From positions 62,001 through 126,000 of the forward strand of contig CANPTO010000001.1 of the NCBI GenBank assembly GCA_947577025.1: DNA of 64,000 bases, given 5' to 3'. Made by a program: the position numbers and the translations under genes. This document shows positions 29,601 to 35,707 of the stretch, one piece after another. The notes beneath the pieces were generated by a model, which was not told the DNA's origin, did no database searches, and saw only the letters and a list, made by a program, of their open reading frames with translations. The DNA is from an uncultured Clostridiaceae bacterium (GTDB lineage Bacteria > Bacillota > Clostridia > TANB77 > CAG-508). How positions within the stretch are numbered: position 1 is the first letter of the stretch; each line of letters opens with the position of its first letter.

Positions 29601-32063
29601 AAATTGTACTGTTATTACTCCTAATTGTGCACTTCCTGGTGTTAAGTATCCTTTTGGTGCTGATGAGAATAAGCTTATTTCATATTGATAACTTCCTTTT
29701 TCTTCATTTGCTATTATAAAGTTTGCTATTCCATCTCTATTTGTTGTTGCATATGTTAGGTTTTTGTCTCCTACTCTATTTACTGCTAATAATACTCCTG
29801 GAATGTTTGCATCTGGTTCTGCTCTATCTACTAGGTGTACTTGTATTCTGTTTTGTTCGTTTGCTAATTTGCTCTTTAAGTTTACTTTTATTGTATTATT
29901 GTCTGTATCTGCAATTGCATCTATTGTTGTTGGATTTTTGCTAGATATGTATTGTACTGTTCCTTCTTTTCTTAAGAATGTTATTTCTTTTAGCTGTGTA
30001 TCTGCTACATATCCTGCTTTTGGTGCTGTTTCTGTTATTTTTAAGTTTATATATCCTGTTCCTGGTATTTCTATTTTTATTTTTCCGTTTTCATCTGACA
30101 TATATCCATGTAATGGAGATGATACTTGTTTTCCTGCCATTGTTGTTCTTGTTACTAATATATCATACATTGCTCCAAATAATGGGTCACCTGTTAAGTC
30201 ATCTTTAACATCTATTTCTAGGAAGAATGTGTCATCTTTCTCTGCTGCATTTCCTACTGTTACTTTTGTTGTTGTATTATTTATTAACTCAGTTGATACT
30301 CTTTGATTGTACTCACGTGCTATTTTTGTTACTTTTCCATTTTCGAATGTTACTATTAATGTTACATTTCCCATTTCATCGTAACCATCTTGATGGCTCA
30401 TTTGTGATAATATGTATTGATATGATCCATCTTTTGTCATTACTGCTGGTTTTAATACTAAGTTTCCATTTTCATCTGATTCACCATATAGTGCTTCCAT
30501 TTCGTATTTGCTGTTTAGTTTTGGTTGTATTAGCCTGTATTCTATATTTCCTAGTTTTATTCTTGAGTCTGCCATGTCTATTGTTTCTATTATCATGTCA
30601 TATGTTTGTACAGATATTGGTAGTAATACTGTTATATTTCTACTTACAACGTCTACATCTGGTGTTGTTACATCTGATTCTGCCCAAATTGTTCCTACTC
30701 CTGTTGGGTCATTGTGTACTAGTATTTGTGTTGCTGATGTTTCTACATATCCAAATTGATTTACTAATGGTTTTATTTCAAATTTAATGTCTCCTAATGT
30801 TTTTAGGTCATCTATTATTATTCTTCCTTTTGCATCTGTTTTTAATGTATCGTCAAATATTGTTTTTACTATATCATTTCCAGCTTCGTCTTGTCCTGTA
30901 ACTGTTGTTCCTACTACTTTTACATCTAAGTCTTTTATTGGTAGGTCATTACTCTTTTCACTTACTGCTTTTATAGTTAAACTATATTTTCTACATATTA
31001 CATATGTTGGTGAATCTTGTGTTTCATAGCCTTTATCTTCTTCTAAGTAGTTTTTATATTTAATTGATATATTATCACTTGAGTTTAATGTTCTATAAAC
31101 TTTTGCTGAATCTATACTTTTATTATCTTTTATAGTCATTGTGTATTTTAATGTTCTAGTTTCTCCAGCTTTTATATCATTACATTTTAATATATATCCG
31201 TTAGAGTTTTTTTCTAGTTCTAAATCATTTTCTTTAGAAACTATTTCAAAATCAAAATACTCAATTGCTTCACTTGAAAAGATATCTGTTAATTCTACAT
31301 TTAATAGACTCTTATTTGTTTTGTGATAAATTTTTGAAAAGTCCTCTATTTCACTTAGCATTTTTGTTGTGCCCATAAGCTCACTATTTTGATATTCACT
31401 ATTTGTTATTTCTGCTAACATTGAGTATATTTCTATACCATTATTAGTTAATAACTCTAGTTTATCTTTTATAGAGTCTGTTGCATCTGAAAAAATTACT
31501 AAATATTTGTCAGTATCATTACTACTAAATGATCCTGCTGCATAGTCTATCGCTTTTGCTACACTTTCACCATCTGAATATCCTATTGCATTTATTGCAT
31601 TAGTGTATGTTGCTAGTGCTGATGTTGACATTCCTGTTTTTACACCACTATTGCTTGACAAAGATATTTTTGATCTTGGTGAATAGTTTCGTAATTCAGT
31701 TACAAATTGTATTGCTTTTTGTTTAGCTGCACCACTTGGATCATTTATCCCCATACTTCTAGAGCTATCTACTACAATAGCTACTTCTGGTATTCTTGAA
31801 CTTGGTGCTAAGTTTTTAACTTGTAACTCATAAGTTAAACTCCTTGGTGTATCTGCTACTATTTTTTTAGTTACACTAGAGTGTTCATCTTCGGCAATGT
31901 TTAAAGATCCATCATCTTTAATTTCTACTACATAATCATCATTATTTTTACTAGCATTTACACCTATGCCTACTATTAATAATAATGCTAATAGTATTAA
32001 AAGTGTTGCTAATATTTTTCTTTGATTATTTGCCATTACTTTTTTAATCTTTTCTTTTGACAT
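17685..32063 (-). CDS. Giant VWA / Cna-B repeat surface protein
   Basis: The product is about 4,792 aa. A longer ORF starts at 32132, but ATG 32061-32063 follows GAGGGAG and gives a Lys-rich signal/anchor (MSKEKIKKVMANNQRKILATL region is too long to be complete here; helix about 17-36). A VWA domain follows (about 75-240) with the MIDAS motif DSSRS and FSDATDS. Then come about 30 tandem Cna-B/SpaA-type beta domains, recognised by the K-D ... GA-F/Y opening, a DENG-type turn, and YTLTE or YTITE followed by P-x-GY, consistent with isopeptide Lys and Glu. The C-terminus has a beta module plus a dockerin-like pair ending ITDLNVL and TTDLNEF. No LPXTG or C-terminal membrane helix is present. The protein could be a metre-rule-like adhesin about 30 domains long; its binding target is unknown. 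No in-frame CGG was found. Confidence 0.9.
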   Translation of the reverse strand: MSKEKIKKVMANNQRKILATLLILLALLLIVGIGVNASKNNDDYVVEIKDDGSLNIAEDEHSSVTKKIVADTPRSLTYELQVKNLAPSSRIPEVAIVVDSSRSMGINDPSGAAKQKAIQFVTELRNYSPRSKISLSSNSGVKTGMSTSALATYTNAINAIGYSDGESVAKAIDYAAGSFSSNDTDKYLVIFSDATDSIKDKLELLTNNGIEIYSMLAEITNSEYQNSELMGTTKMLSEIEDFSKIYHKTNKSLLNVELTDIFSSEAIEYFDFEIVSKENDLELEKNSNGYILKCNDIKAGETRTLKYTMTIKDNKSIDSAKVYRTLNSSDNISIKYKNYLEEDKGYETQDSPTYVICRKYSLTIKAVSEKSNDLPIKDLDVKVVGTTVTGQDEAGNDIVKTIFDDTLKTDAKGRIIIDDLKTLGDIKFEIKPLVNQFGYVETSATQILVHNDPTGVGTIWAESDVTTPDVDVVSRNITVLLPISVQTYDMIIETIDMADSRIKLGNIEYRLIQPKLNSKYEMEALYGESDENGNLVLKPAVMTKDGSYQYILSQMSHQDGYDEMGNVTLIVTFENGKVTKIAREYNQRVSTELINNTTTKVTVGNAAEKDDTFFLEIDVKDDLTGDPLFGAMYDILVTRTTMAGKQVSSPLHGYMSDENGKIKIEIPGTGYINLKITETAPKAGYVADTQLKEITFLRKEGTVQYISSKNPTTIDAIADTDNNTIKVNLKSKLANEQNRIQVHLVDRAEPDANIPGVLLAVNRVGDKNLTYATTNRDGIANFIIANEEKGSYQYEISLFSSAPKGYLTPGSAQLGVITVQFDENGHAISASEVSHTTPTINVSFDQMLEEGFLYDTAKVDLGLEPDPTYAYNLKIALLDGSNMKKGIAGAKYSILMESDGEEVKYLAGKLTDANGNYNTRIVGGGQNITITITETATLKGYILTTTPQVIELELTDSGYQIANSSPNIYDPANGEYRGAELKNKELIYHDVNNSKTGANTVLNLHVNKMDTNDFLVSGVRVKLSSETLLGADGKPLDEIREVTDEEGNVSNRDYYITDQNGYFEILGIKVKGDELNNGERVDYLYMNEVDDKGNIIDNTDITLKITFRLNDNTAIVEVTNVEATWGNRLLKNKTYSSRESEVAYESDVYLDIFTNFDDVGNFSLDLKKVNKYDEVLPGAKYDIVVTRPDGTTLVRRDVNVRDNVELEGILVSKGTKIEVTEKQAPMGYNINHYTEVLTITEVNTITGLVTCELEQGSYSTPRAKISNTQPIVTSDGTYKLSVTLDLIDYEMDTFKFGITTKDSQYQVPIEGYTFSISTTEGAQKNTPKTDKEGKTSVQVGANYKIENYEVTYTINTLKVANYYKKLPYPIQVKIIFDLNGNVASALTNEANKGQQGYGTIWNIEKTNAIDGNDIDIVLNIDPCDPLVLNVQTRDTLTNKELTNIEYALTPTINLSGKGTTKLQSGYVLPDGTQTYKITQTNASAINNYESIPEQQIKVVYDSEGNIESLEELTSEVHKISTNGKEATIKIDIEPRVPFTIKDTAYFGGANVVGSKYKITLSENDNREVTTDPNGEAVTYIGKFGTETSEIYTVKQIMPGVGYASIDEFQIEVFFDAERNIVDAKLLGNVNENIDFVTITHTRPSTNAHKGYNGNDKGIVNISIRSYPEVQFEIENIDRVDNTIKLAGTTYKVESTINTKDESVVTASNGIGTAHLDRSGFNTRVRYTITELKPAPKYQSIEIVPQIDVDFDEKGFITNVEVVEKEGIVEAKLPGQKEKLPDQEENNEEQGENPPAQEDNIEDTRTDVEKFKVELTIKSNPAVQFEIENVDRRNENIKLSGTQYKVESDINTKDESVLTDANGIGIADLDRSGFNKTVKYTITELSPAARYQTLAINPEIEVDFNELGYITDARVTKREDVVEVSLPEQLTSADKFKVNIKIKNNPELKLTITKVDEEDENILIPKVDFEITARIIKDNLSEYTESEIGDLTLKTSELTEEDYLLQVIDRLKINREDIEDLKQTVAIQNFIEELKNDNKLSAEEEDQINEQTNNNKKINKIVELGKATKTQMQQKVNSITNRKVLDDLIAKGETTEDRVNELLETVKKQVRLDVDNVTTNQNGIAIAYMDKTLANKTIEYTIRETKKATGYDWLDEVVIFEVTYDAQGKMVADEPVKVVSGQIDINSINQDNFEIAATIKNKPSQEVYIHLSVEDVYDSNKKLETAKFDAHLISKYTTVYDSYIPDNKYRVALQTGSTTTGTNLALAHGEDTESIGVYEEGAGTRTLRLVQKQTPSSYYIGTDKFDSAYQSIAYAMLIDVTFNDEGKVTGASLHSPGGDTRQIGYIADGRYLQVSHTRNTINITVRYYPMLQIQMQTVDKYTKQSLQGSYTLSTDYWDSNTNDSEIVKSGYINPHAHSDYYYGRTYSAGYTTNKNLTSIDNAARIAVGPTEADNFAQNVDSKERIFYLYENAEPNSPIQYQTYLPRYINHSSDYLIARLKVKYDELGQVESVEVLDERSSTNIKSGFTSTVKASVNEHTIQIIVEYAPITTITATVIDEVSGAGLSGIRINPYLGGTDVTSTSYEYRYSSDMYYTTGSSGRTGWTYWGASKPDSLNRYILDTYTYGSGYEGYFDPGNVILDVAYDENGRIASVTPKSTDAFGDVNAVNISWSNNNIQVTIRYSRKFNVQLNKVDYFDSNKRLNAAFDLVSGTGTRVSMAANTVTTLGKVYPGRAVKYTLSETTAPNGYIPVENLDIIVQFNNNGSIRSAKSDSSYYQFLNSAPVDQGVNSLRKVDLVANIKNKPRFDVSIELSDKFYPTLKLEGGTFTIENNKGDSAAGGVQTDKNGIMQTYVGTTYPNEEVIYTVKQTNVIPGYYENNTIMKFKIRFNANGKIEDYSIIDGTNVATMNPSNHIGKQAVTLYVTNKPKDVKLGMYKYDGLTNTVMQDVSFKLKTEEVGKKASEKTVVTNSDGTAVDVVDTFVEKTTNRVVKYTISEIQAAKSYRKIQDVVIQVTYKQDGSIYLYDVLSNPSGVGVEVATNKQIKYAGSVPVHIKLTIPNDNAYDVIVKNEDTNFAGLGIEGTTYDIAINGENKGPITTNKNGIATVKNQTQTGIINIAITERTIGEGYRENNNNTTVVQVEKGVEEYTLELKGNSNDTYATVVVDEEHGTVTVTFKNETKLELTMQKEDINTGALLEGAEFEIREVELDSKGNEIEGTENIITAEKVENPGDEVVDPVDPQAEGQETEGTQTEGSEGEETPEVPEVKKTKITGKDGLLYFDLGLSKQNKTVKYTFTEVTPPTGYTQIFPINVTVKFDEYGHIISMKDDSIRAQETLTSNTGKSHHMIVVIGNGTINEAYTVKILTEDSVSGMRINGSIFQVQAIEEATGSTNKSLTGVTKDVTRTIAGNLKVFDKGALRVTGITAEGDVAIKFKQIESATGYVYDDNQTSGTVKIHADFELVDNETAKEVTLSKVDDGGFDVDIDNINREITIKVKNKPQVDFEITKIDADTKAKMEGAKFHITSAIVQNGVATPTDFAEDAKVTDKNGYTLADAGTPYAGKTVIYTLTEDKIEEYDELDEIILSVQYDTSGNIAESKILSSKDDITIRPDGSKKISKRVMTNEDRVGVVEIDYDTIEVPTGTGSRILQMEIKNYRTPIPKDYQIQIGKYHEDTTYPYLIPGAKYEINVTQEYGKESTTWTDITDENGIITSPYFSGHGLIEVSIKELAAPDGYKLDGITRTTRFIRYETSQKMVIESTDSGCTFNDDFTMVYLKAVDETVAGEYSIVINNADVKNGALIAQNPSQIKLEMIEEHETVTERLDEETGEVIQEVEKSSVRVPMLEQETDENGRIVVNRIKTPTKEGEYTYVLSQPKASKGYNKIQEDEVEFLVTFEKNEDEEMIITGAKVKGNVADVRVARTSNKVMSIIVYNEKEADEGELTLKDNEIGFDIRSVDKELYQVTTGIAEYILKDAQTEKETTITTDELGRAEMLKIKMPVEAGNYRYILKQTKAPKGFKVSEAEMYILLEFAEDEEGKIYLSKATTEGSNLVYANKPEDGELPERKLMLKVINEDIPYTLVIEKHHESDPFYPCFIPDVEFDIKVTQEYGEKTTEWTEITNKDGIIVRENFAGYGRIKVEIVEKSAPDKYQAIGETKFLEFNRDKYSKELREYDSNVGYELDEENQRIILKPVNEMVSGIYDIVINKVDKTNNTIITKNPAEFNLYMVNKYITNEEEVNPETGETQTVQKETEVKVPIIQNEQTNDLGMLIKDAISMPEKEGVYTFELQEVKAPNGYEGLKENVRLEVTIILNEKNELIINDVKVLNQTDKVKVLAIRDQLITLSVGNENAIPEGSFALDITKVDVNQKAITSDTAVFKLTEEQTKNINYLETVKSTGNGYLYVNKPTKAGVYTYTLNEIKAPEGYALDRSDIKVKLTFEQNAEGALYISKAEIEGENTIYEELPEGQVPGNKVALKIKNEVGANGGANDKPYTLVINKIDSETSQLIKERATFDVSLVNGEIVHASTNENGQMIIENVYMPSTPGQNEIIIKETNAPKGYILDSEMKVVNVTFSGLGKEMVITNVELGKANSKNIQIVEEECTEDKIVLNILNTPSGYDPLYVVSRKYSNGVNIYDVLKQFQGSQYSINEPFIDTKVAKYGNNPTVQQFIDNLESNGTMTVLDEQGNVLKPTDRIQTKMTLKAVKGNEVMTFKIVVKGDVYFEGKGKERVRITDLNVLTRHMSKEEVITDPILLRALDLVTDKSLAGEVEGESGDGRIRTTDLNEFYKVIQNR

Positions 32064-32335
32064 TTTTTCTCCCTCTCTTTTTTTTGGTTTTTCATGTAAC
32101 TCTACTATAAAAAATTTTACTTCGAAAGTCAATTTAAGTTTTTGCCAATTGTTTAAATATTACAAATGATATTTTTCGTTTTTTATACGGAAATAGTAAC
32201 TTTTTCGACTATTTCTTCTTTTTTTATATTTATTTTATAATTTCTTTACAAAATATATAATTTTTTGACTTTTGTTAGGGAATAGCAGCTTTTAGGCTAT
32301 TTATTAATTTGTAATTAGTATAAGCCGGAACAAAA
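32064..32335. other. Promoter region of the giant gene
   Basis: About 270 bp of T-rich sequence upstream of the giant surface-protein gene. I see no RNA gene, no strong palindrome and no convincing promoter pair. It ends at element B copy 2. Confidence 0.5.
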
Positions 32336-32415
32336 GGGCACAGTGGTGTCATTGCCAATGAGGTATTCCCACAAACGGTGCCCCTACAACGTAAAATTTG
32401 ATTTTTCCTATACTA
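32336..32415. mobile_element. Element B, copy 2
   Basis: Starts GGGCACAGTGGTGTCATTGC and ends CCTATACTA, 80 bp. The flanks are AACAAAA on the left and an imperfect ATAAAAA on the right. It lies next to the ACGCGT palindrome copy 3. Confidence 0.7.
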
Positions 32416-32416
32416 T

Positions 32417-32776
32417 AAAAAAGGAAAGAATTGGGACGCGTCCAAAACTTTCGCTTTTTATTTATAGTTAAAAAAATAATGTAAAAAACAAGAATAAAAT
32501 TTTCTAAGCTCATTCTTCGCTAAGAAAATCTAATTCTTCCATAATTATCTTCTAAGGAAACTCACCTTCTTCGTTTCACTACGCATAAGTTATCTGTAAC
32601 TCACTAACGTTCGAACAGCTAACTTAACTATCGTGGATGACTTTCTTTTGAAAATAAAATATGTTAAATTTTATTTTCACTTTGTGTTGCGTAACTAAAA
32701 AGTTTCATAGGGTTTCCTAAGAATATAAAAAATAAAAGGAAAGTTTGGGACGCGTCCCAATTCTTTCCTTTTTTGT
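32417..32776. repeat. ACGCGT palindrome copy 3, loop enlarged by an insertion
   Basis: The arms (about 32420-32456 and 32737-32776) carry GGAAAGAATTGGGACGCGTC and its complement. Other copies have a loop of about 40 bp; here about 230 extra bp lie between about 32488 and 32726. The insert has its own near-inverted ends (CTAAGGAAAC near 32552 and GTTTCCTAAG near 32713) and internal small hairpins. No ORF is seen in it. Confidence 0.75.
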
Positions 32777-32780
32777 TTTA

Positions 32781-34498
32781 CTATTTATATATTCCTGTTG
32801 ATACATTTCCTATTGATACAGTTCCATTTCCTCCTGCTCCTCCATGTGCTGATTCTGATCCTCTTGTTCCAGTTCCTCTTGCTCCTCCTGTTGCTGTTAC
32901 TGTTCCTGTTCTATTATTGGTATTAAAGAATATGTTTACTGAGCCTCCTCCAGATCCGGCCACCACCAGCTCTGTAACCTGATCCTCCGTTACTTCCATT
33001 TGATGATATTGTTGAATTATTTTCAAAAGTGTCAGCATATATTACGAGTAAGCCTCCAGTTCCAGTTGCTCCTTGATCACCTTGACCATTGGAATTACCC
33101 CTTTTCCCTGAACCTCCTGGATTTCCAGCTCCTCCTCCAGCTCCTAAAGTTAGATAGTGCCAACTTGAACCATTATACGCATTTGCATTTCCTCCTGCTC
33201 CTCCATTTGCTCCTGCGTTAGAACCATAGTTATATGATCCACCTCCGCCTCCAGAGCCTCCTGAATACGAAGTTCCTGCACTTCCGCTTCCTCCAGTTAT
33301 ATTTCTTCCATTTTCTGTTATACCCTGGCCTGCTCCACCTCCGGCCTCCTCCTGTTCTTCTTCCTGTTGCTGCACCTGGAGTCGCTCCTGGCCTTCCTGT
33401 ATAAGGTGCTCCTCCTGTTCCACCTACTCCTCCAGCTACTCCACTACTTGGCACATATTCAAATGTACAATTTGAATTTCTCCATAAGTATACATTTTCT
33501 CCTGCTGCTTTTGCTCCTCTTGCTGTCATTGTTATTGTTCCATTATTTGTTAATTTTCCTGTACAGTAAATTATTAATCCCTTTGGCCCTCCATATGTTC
33601 CATTTGTTACAGATGTAAGTGTTATTCCACTATTTATTGTTAAATTTCCATTTACCTTTAATGCTACTGTATTTTTTGCTACATCTCCTGATGATGTTGC
33701 TACATCTTGACTACTTCCAAATGAATAAACATTGTTTGTAAGAGTTGCCCCTTCAAATGTATTTTGTCCATCTAGTACCATATCACCTTCATAAACTATG
33801 GCATTTACATTGTAACTTATTCCTTCAATATAACAACTTGTATCATTACCCGCTGTAAGATTCATTTTTGTATTTCCACTTTGTGTTAATTCCCCTATTT
33901 GTTGTATTAATCCACCTGTTTGGTCTTTTCTGATAAATAATTTTTGTTGCTCTTTTTCTCCATTTGTGACTATGAATTCATTATCTGTATTTGGTATTAT
34001 TCCATAGTCAACGGCTACTTTGTTTTTATTACTAAAATAGACTGTATGTCCATCTGGACATTGTATTTCATCTATTCCATATTCTGTATCTTCTGCTATT
34101 AATAATATACTTATTTTATCTTTATCTATAGATGTTATTTGATATGATACTTTTGTTAGTATTTTTTCTACATTTTCTATACTTAAATCTTCTCCTATTG
34201 TAATTTCGTATCCATTATATTTTACTTTTCTTGTTGTTTCATCTAAGGTATAACCTAGCTTCTCTAGTTTAGTTTTTAAGTCTGATATTGTTGCCTCTCT
34301 TTCTTCTTGTTCTTGTACTTCACTTATTGTTTGGTCTATTATAGCTTGCATATCACTTTGTACTTCTGCTTTTAGTTTTTCTTCTTTTTTATCATTTGCT
34401 ACTTTTATTTTTGGAAGTAGCATTATAGTGCTTATTGCTGCTATTAATAAGATTAACATTATAGATATTTTAATTACTTTTTTTGTATTTTTTTCCAT
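32781..34498 (-). CDS. Anchored Gly-rich surface protein, two +1 shifts at CGG
   Basis: ATG 34496-34498 follows GAGAGGTG. The N-terminus has a membrane helix (about 9-30), a short coiled coil, then a beta-rich part (about 90-350), before a Gly-rich region (GGVGGTGGAPYTG). Conventional reading fails at CGG 33341-33343, which yields an Arg/Trp-rich tail. Skipping its C restores GGGAGQGITENGRNITGGSG and a long Gly/Asn-rich stretch including TGGLLVIYADTFENNSTIS. It fails again at CGG 32956-32958, where skipping C restores GGGSGGGSVNIFFNTNN and a Gly-rich end, stopping at 32781 (571 aa in all). Both sites have the same local GGCCGGA. A Gly-rich fibrous or adhesive surface role is likely; the specific family is not recognised. 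Confidence 0.75.
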
Positions 34499-34639
34499 AC
34501 TACACCTCTCTTTTTATTTTTCTTTTTTATTTTATACTTTTAAAATTATATTGTCAACTTGTGCACATAATTTTTCAAAGTCATTTCATAAAATATTATA
34601 GTTTTGTAATGGACCTCTTTCAAAAAGGCTAGCACAAAA

Positions 34640-34721
34640 GGGCACAGTGGTGTCATTGCTAATAGGGTATTCCCACAAACGGTGCCCCTACAACGTAAAA
34701 TTTGATTTTTCCTATACTATA
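34640..34721. mobile_element. Element B, copy 3, flanked by ACAAAA
   Basis: It has the same sequence plan as copies 1 and 2. Direct repeats ACAAAA flank it at 34634-34639 and 34722-34727. Element A copy 3 follows immediately. Confidence 0.75.
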
Positions 34722-34727
34722 ACAAAA

Positions 34728-34776
34728 GGCACGGTGCCCCGTGCCCCTACAATTTGAAATCGATTTTTCCTATAAT
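34728..34776. mobile_element. Element A, copy 3, flanked by ACAAAA
   Basis: Starts GGCACGGTGCCCCGTGCCCC. Direct repeats ACAAAA flank it at 34722-34727 and 34777-34782, the first shared with element B copy 3. Confidence 0.75.
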
Positions 34777-34783
34777 ACAAAAT

Positions 34784-34815
34784 AGTACTTTTCTAGTTTT
34801 TATAAGAAAAGTACT
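34784..34815 (-). terminator. Hairpin after the first coat-like gene
   Basis: AGTACTTTTCT (34784-34794) pairs with AGAAAAGTACT (34805-34815). On the minus strand it follows the coat-like stop at 34827 and precedes a T-rich stretch. Confidence 0.65.
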
Positions 34816-34826
34816 TGTATTGTTTA

Positions 34827-35070
34827 TTATTGTAATTCATTTTTTACTGTTTGTATTTCTGTTACTGTTGCAGGGCTTGCTGGTTTATAATATCCTTTTG
34901 CTCCTGCTACTTTGAATAGTTCATATTGAAAACTTTCATCATTATTACGCATTTGTTGTATTGTTTGCCTTAATCCGTATGTTTTCAGTTTCTGATATTA
35001 CTCTTTGATATGTTGTAAGGCTGGCCTTTACACTGTTTAAAACATCATTTACCATTGTTTTTTCATCCAT
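34827..35070 (-). CDS. CotF-like small protein, +1 shift at CGG 34975-34977
   Basis: ATG 35068-35070 follows an AAGGAG ribosome binding site and reads MDEKTMVNDVLNSVKASLTT through TENI to an in-frame CGG. Normal reading gives a TAA ten codons later. Skipping the C gives GLRQTIQQMRNNDESFQYEL then VAGAKGYYKPA, ending at TAA 34827-34829 (80 aa). The restored sequence has the helix pattern and closing K-G-Y-Y-x-P-A motif typical of CotF-family spore coat proteins of Clostridia, which supports the shift. It is too short and broken for an ORF caller. It is likely a spore coat or sporulation-associated protein. A second coat-like gene lies just upstream. Confidence 0.75.
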
Positions 35071-35204
35071 ATTTTTTCTCCTTCCTTCTTGTTTGGTACT
35101 GCACTCCTTCTAATTTGTTGTCAATTGTATTTAGTTTTAAAAGTTAATTTAGCTTTTTGATTATTTCTTTTTTAGTGACTTAACTTTTTATTTTTTCTCA
35201 TTTT

Positions 35205-35393
35205 TTAATTGTTTAAAAATGACATTAATTTTTGCTTTGTGTTTAGTGCATCTTGTGCTGATTTTGTAAACATTTGCTTTATCTGTGGGTCTACTGCTTG
35301 TGAAGCATAAGTATTTAGTTTTTGATATGATGTTTCATGTGCACCTATTAGGTGTCTTAAATTTTGTAACTCTATTTGACTTAAATTTGCCAT
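35205..35393 (-). CDS. CotF-like coat protein
   Basis: The 62-aa product reads MANLSQIELQNLRHLIGAHE and then an amphipathic helix with DPQIKQMFTKSAQDALNTKQ. This is the ferritin-like helical pattern of the CotF/coat family. A longer ORF starts at 35432, but ATG 35391-35393 follows AAAGGGAGG and gives the family N-terminus. It forms a pair with the frameshifted coat-like gene 134 bp downstream. A role in spores is inferred from family resemblance. Confidence 0.75.
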   Translation of the reverse strand: MANLSQIELQNLRHLIGAHETSYQKLNTYASQAVDPQIKQMFTKSAQDALNTKQKLMSFLNN

Positions 35394-35417
35394 GTTTTTC
35401 CTCCCTTTCTCGTTACA

Positions 35418-35452
35418 GTTTACGTGATACATCCTATATCTGTCACGTAAAC
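35418..35452. promoter_or_regulatory. Inverted repeat upstream of the coat-like gene
   Basis: GTTTACGTGA (35418-35427) and TCACGTAAAC (35443-35452) are perfect inverted repeats with a 15-nt spacer, 25 bp upstream of the coat-like start. This could be an operator or a leader hairpin. Confidence 0.45.
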
Positions 35453-35564
35453 ATTAACCCTTTCATAGGTCATTTTAATTTTATTATTAACTTTTCTCTA
35501 TTTTTTATACTTATTAAATATAATTATCTTTTATTTTCTTAAGTTGGCAGCTCTAATTTAACAA

Positions 35565-35707
35565 TAAAGGGGATGTAAAAAAAGGAAAGATTTGGGACGC
35601 GTCAAAAACTTTCCTTTTATTTTTTTCATTATTTTTTCGCTTTAAATAAAAAAGGAAAGTTTTTGACGCGTCCCAAATCTTTCCTTTTTTTACATCCCCT
35701 TTTTATT
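35565..35707. repeat. Long palindrome with ACGCGT core, copy 4
   Basis: The arms of about 55 bp (35566-35620 and 35649-35705) contain GGAAAGATTTGGGACGCGTC and its complement. It abuts the stop of pcrA, where it could terminate transcription. Confidence 0.88.

Noticed and set aside
17685-32063. Sortase-anchored adhesin
   Set aside because: No LPXTG-like motif or C-terminal membrane helix; the end is dockerin-like.
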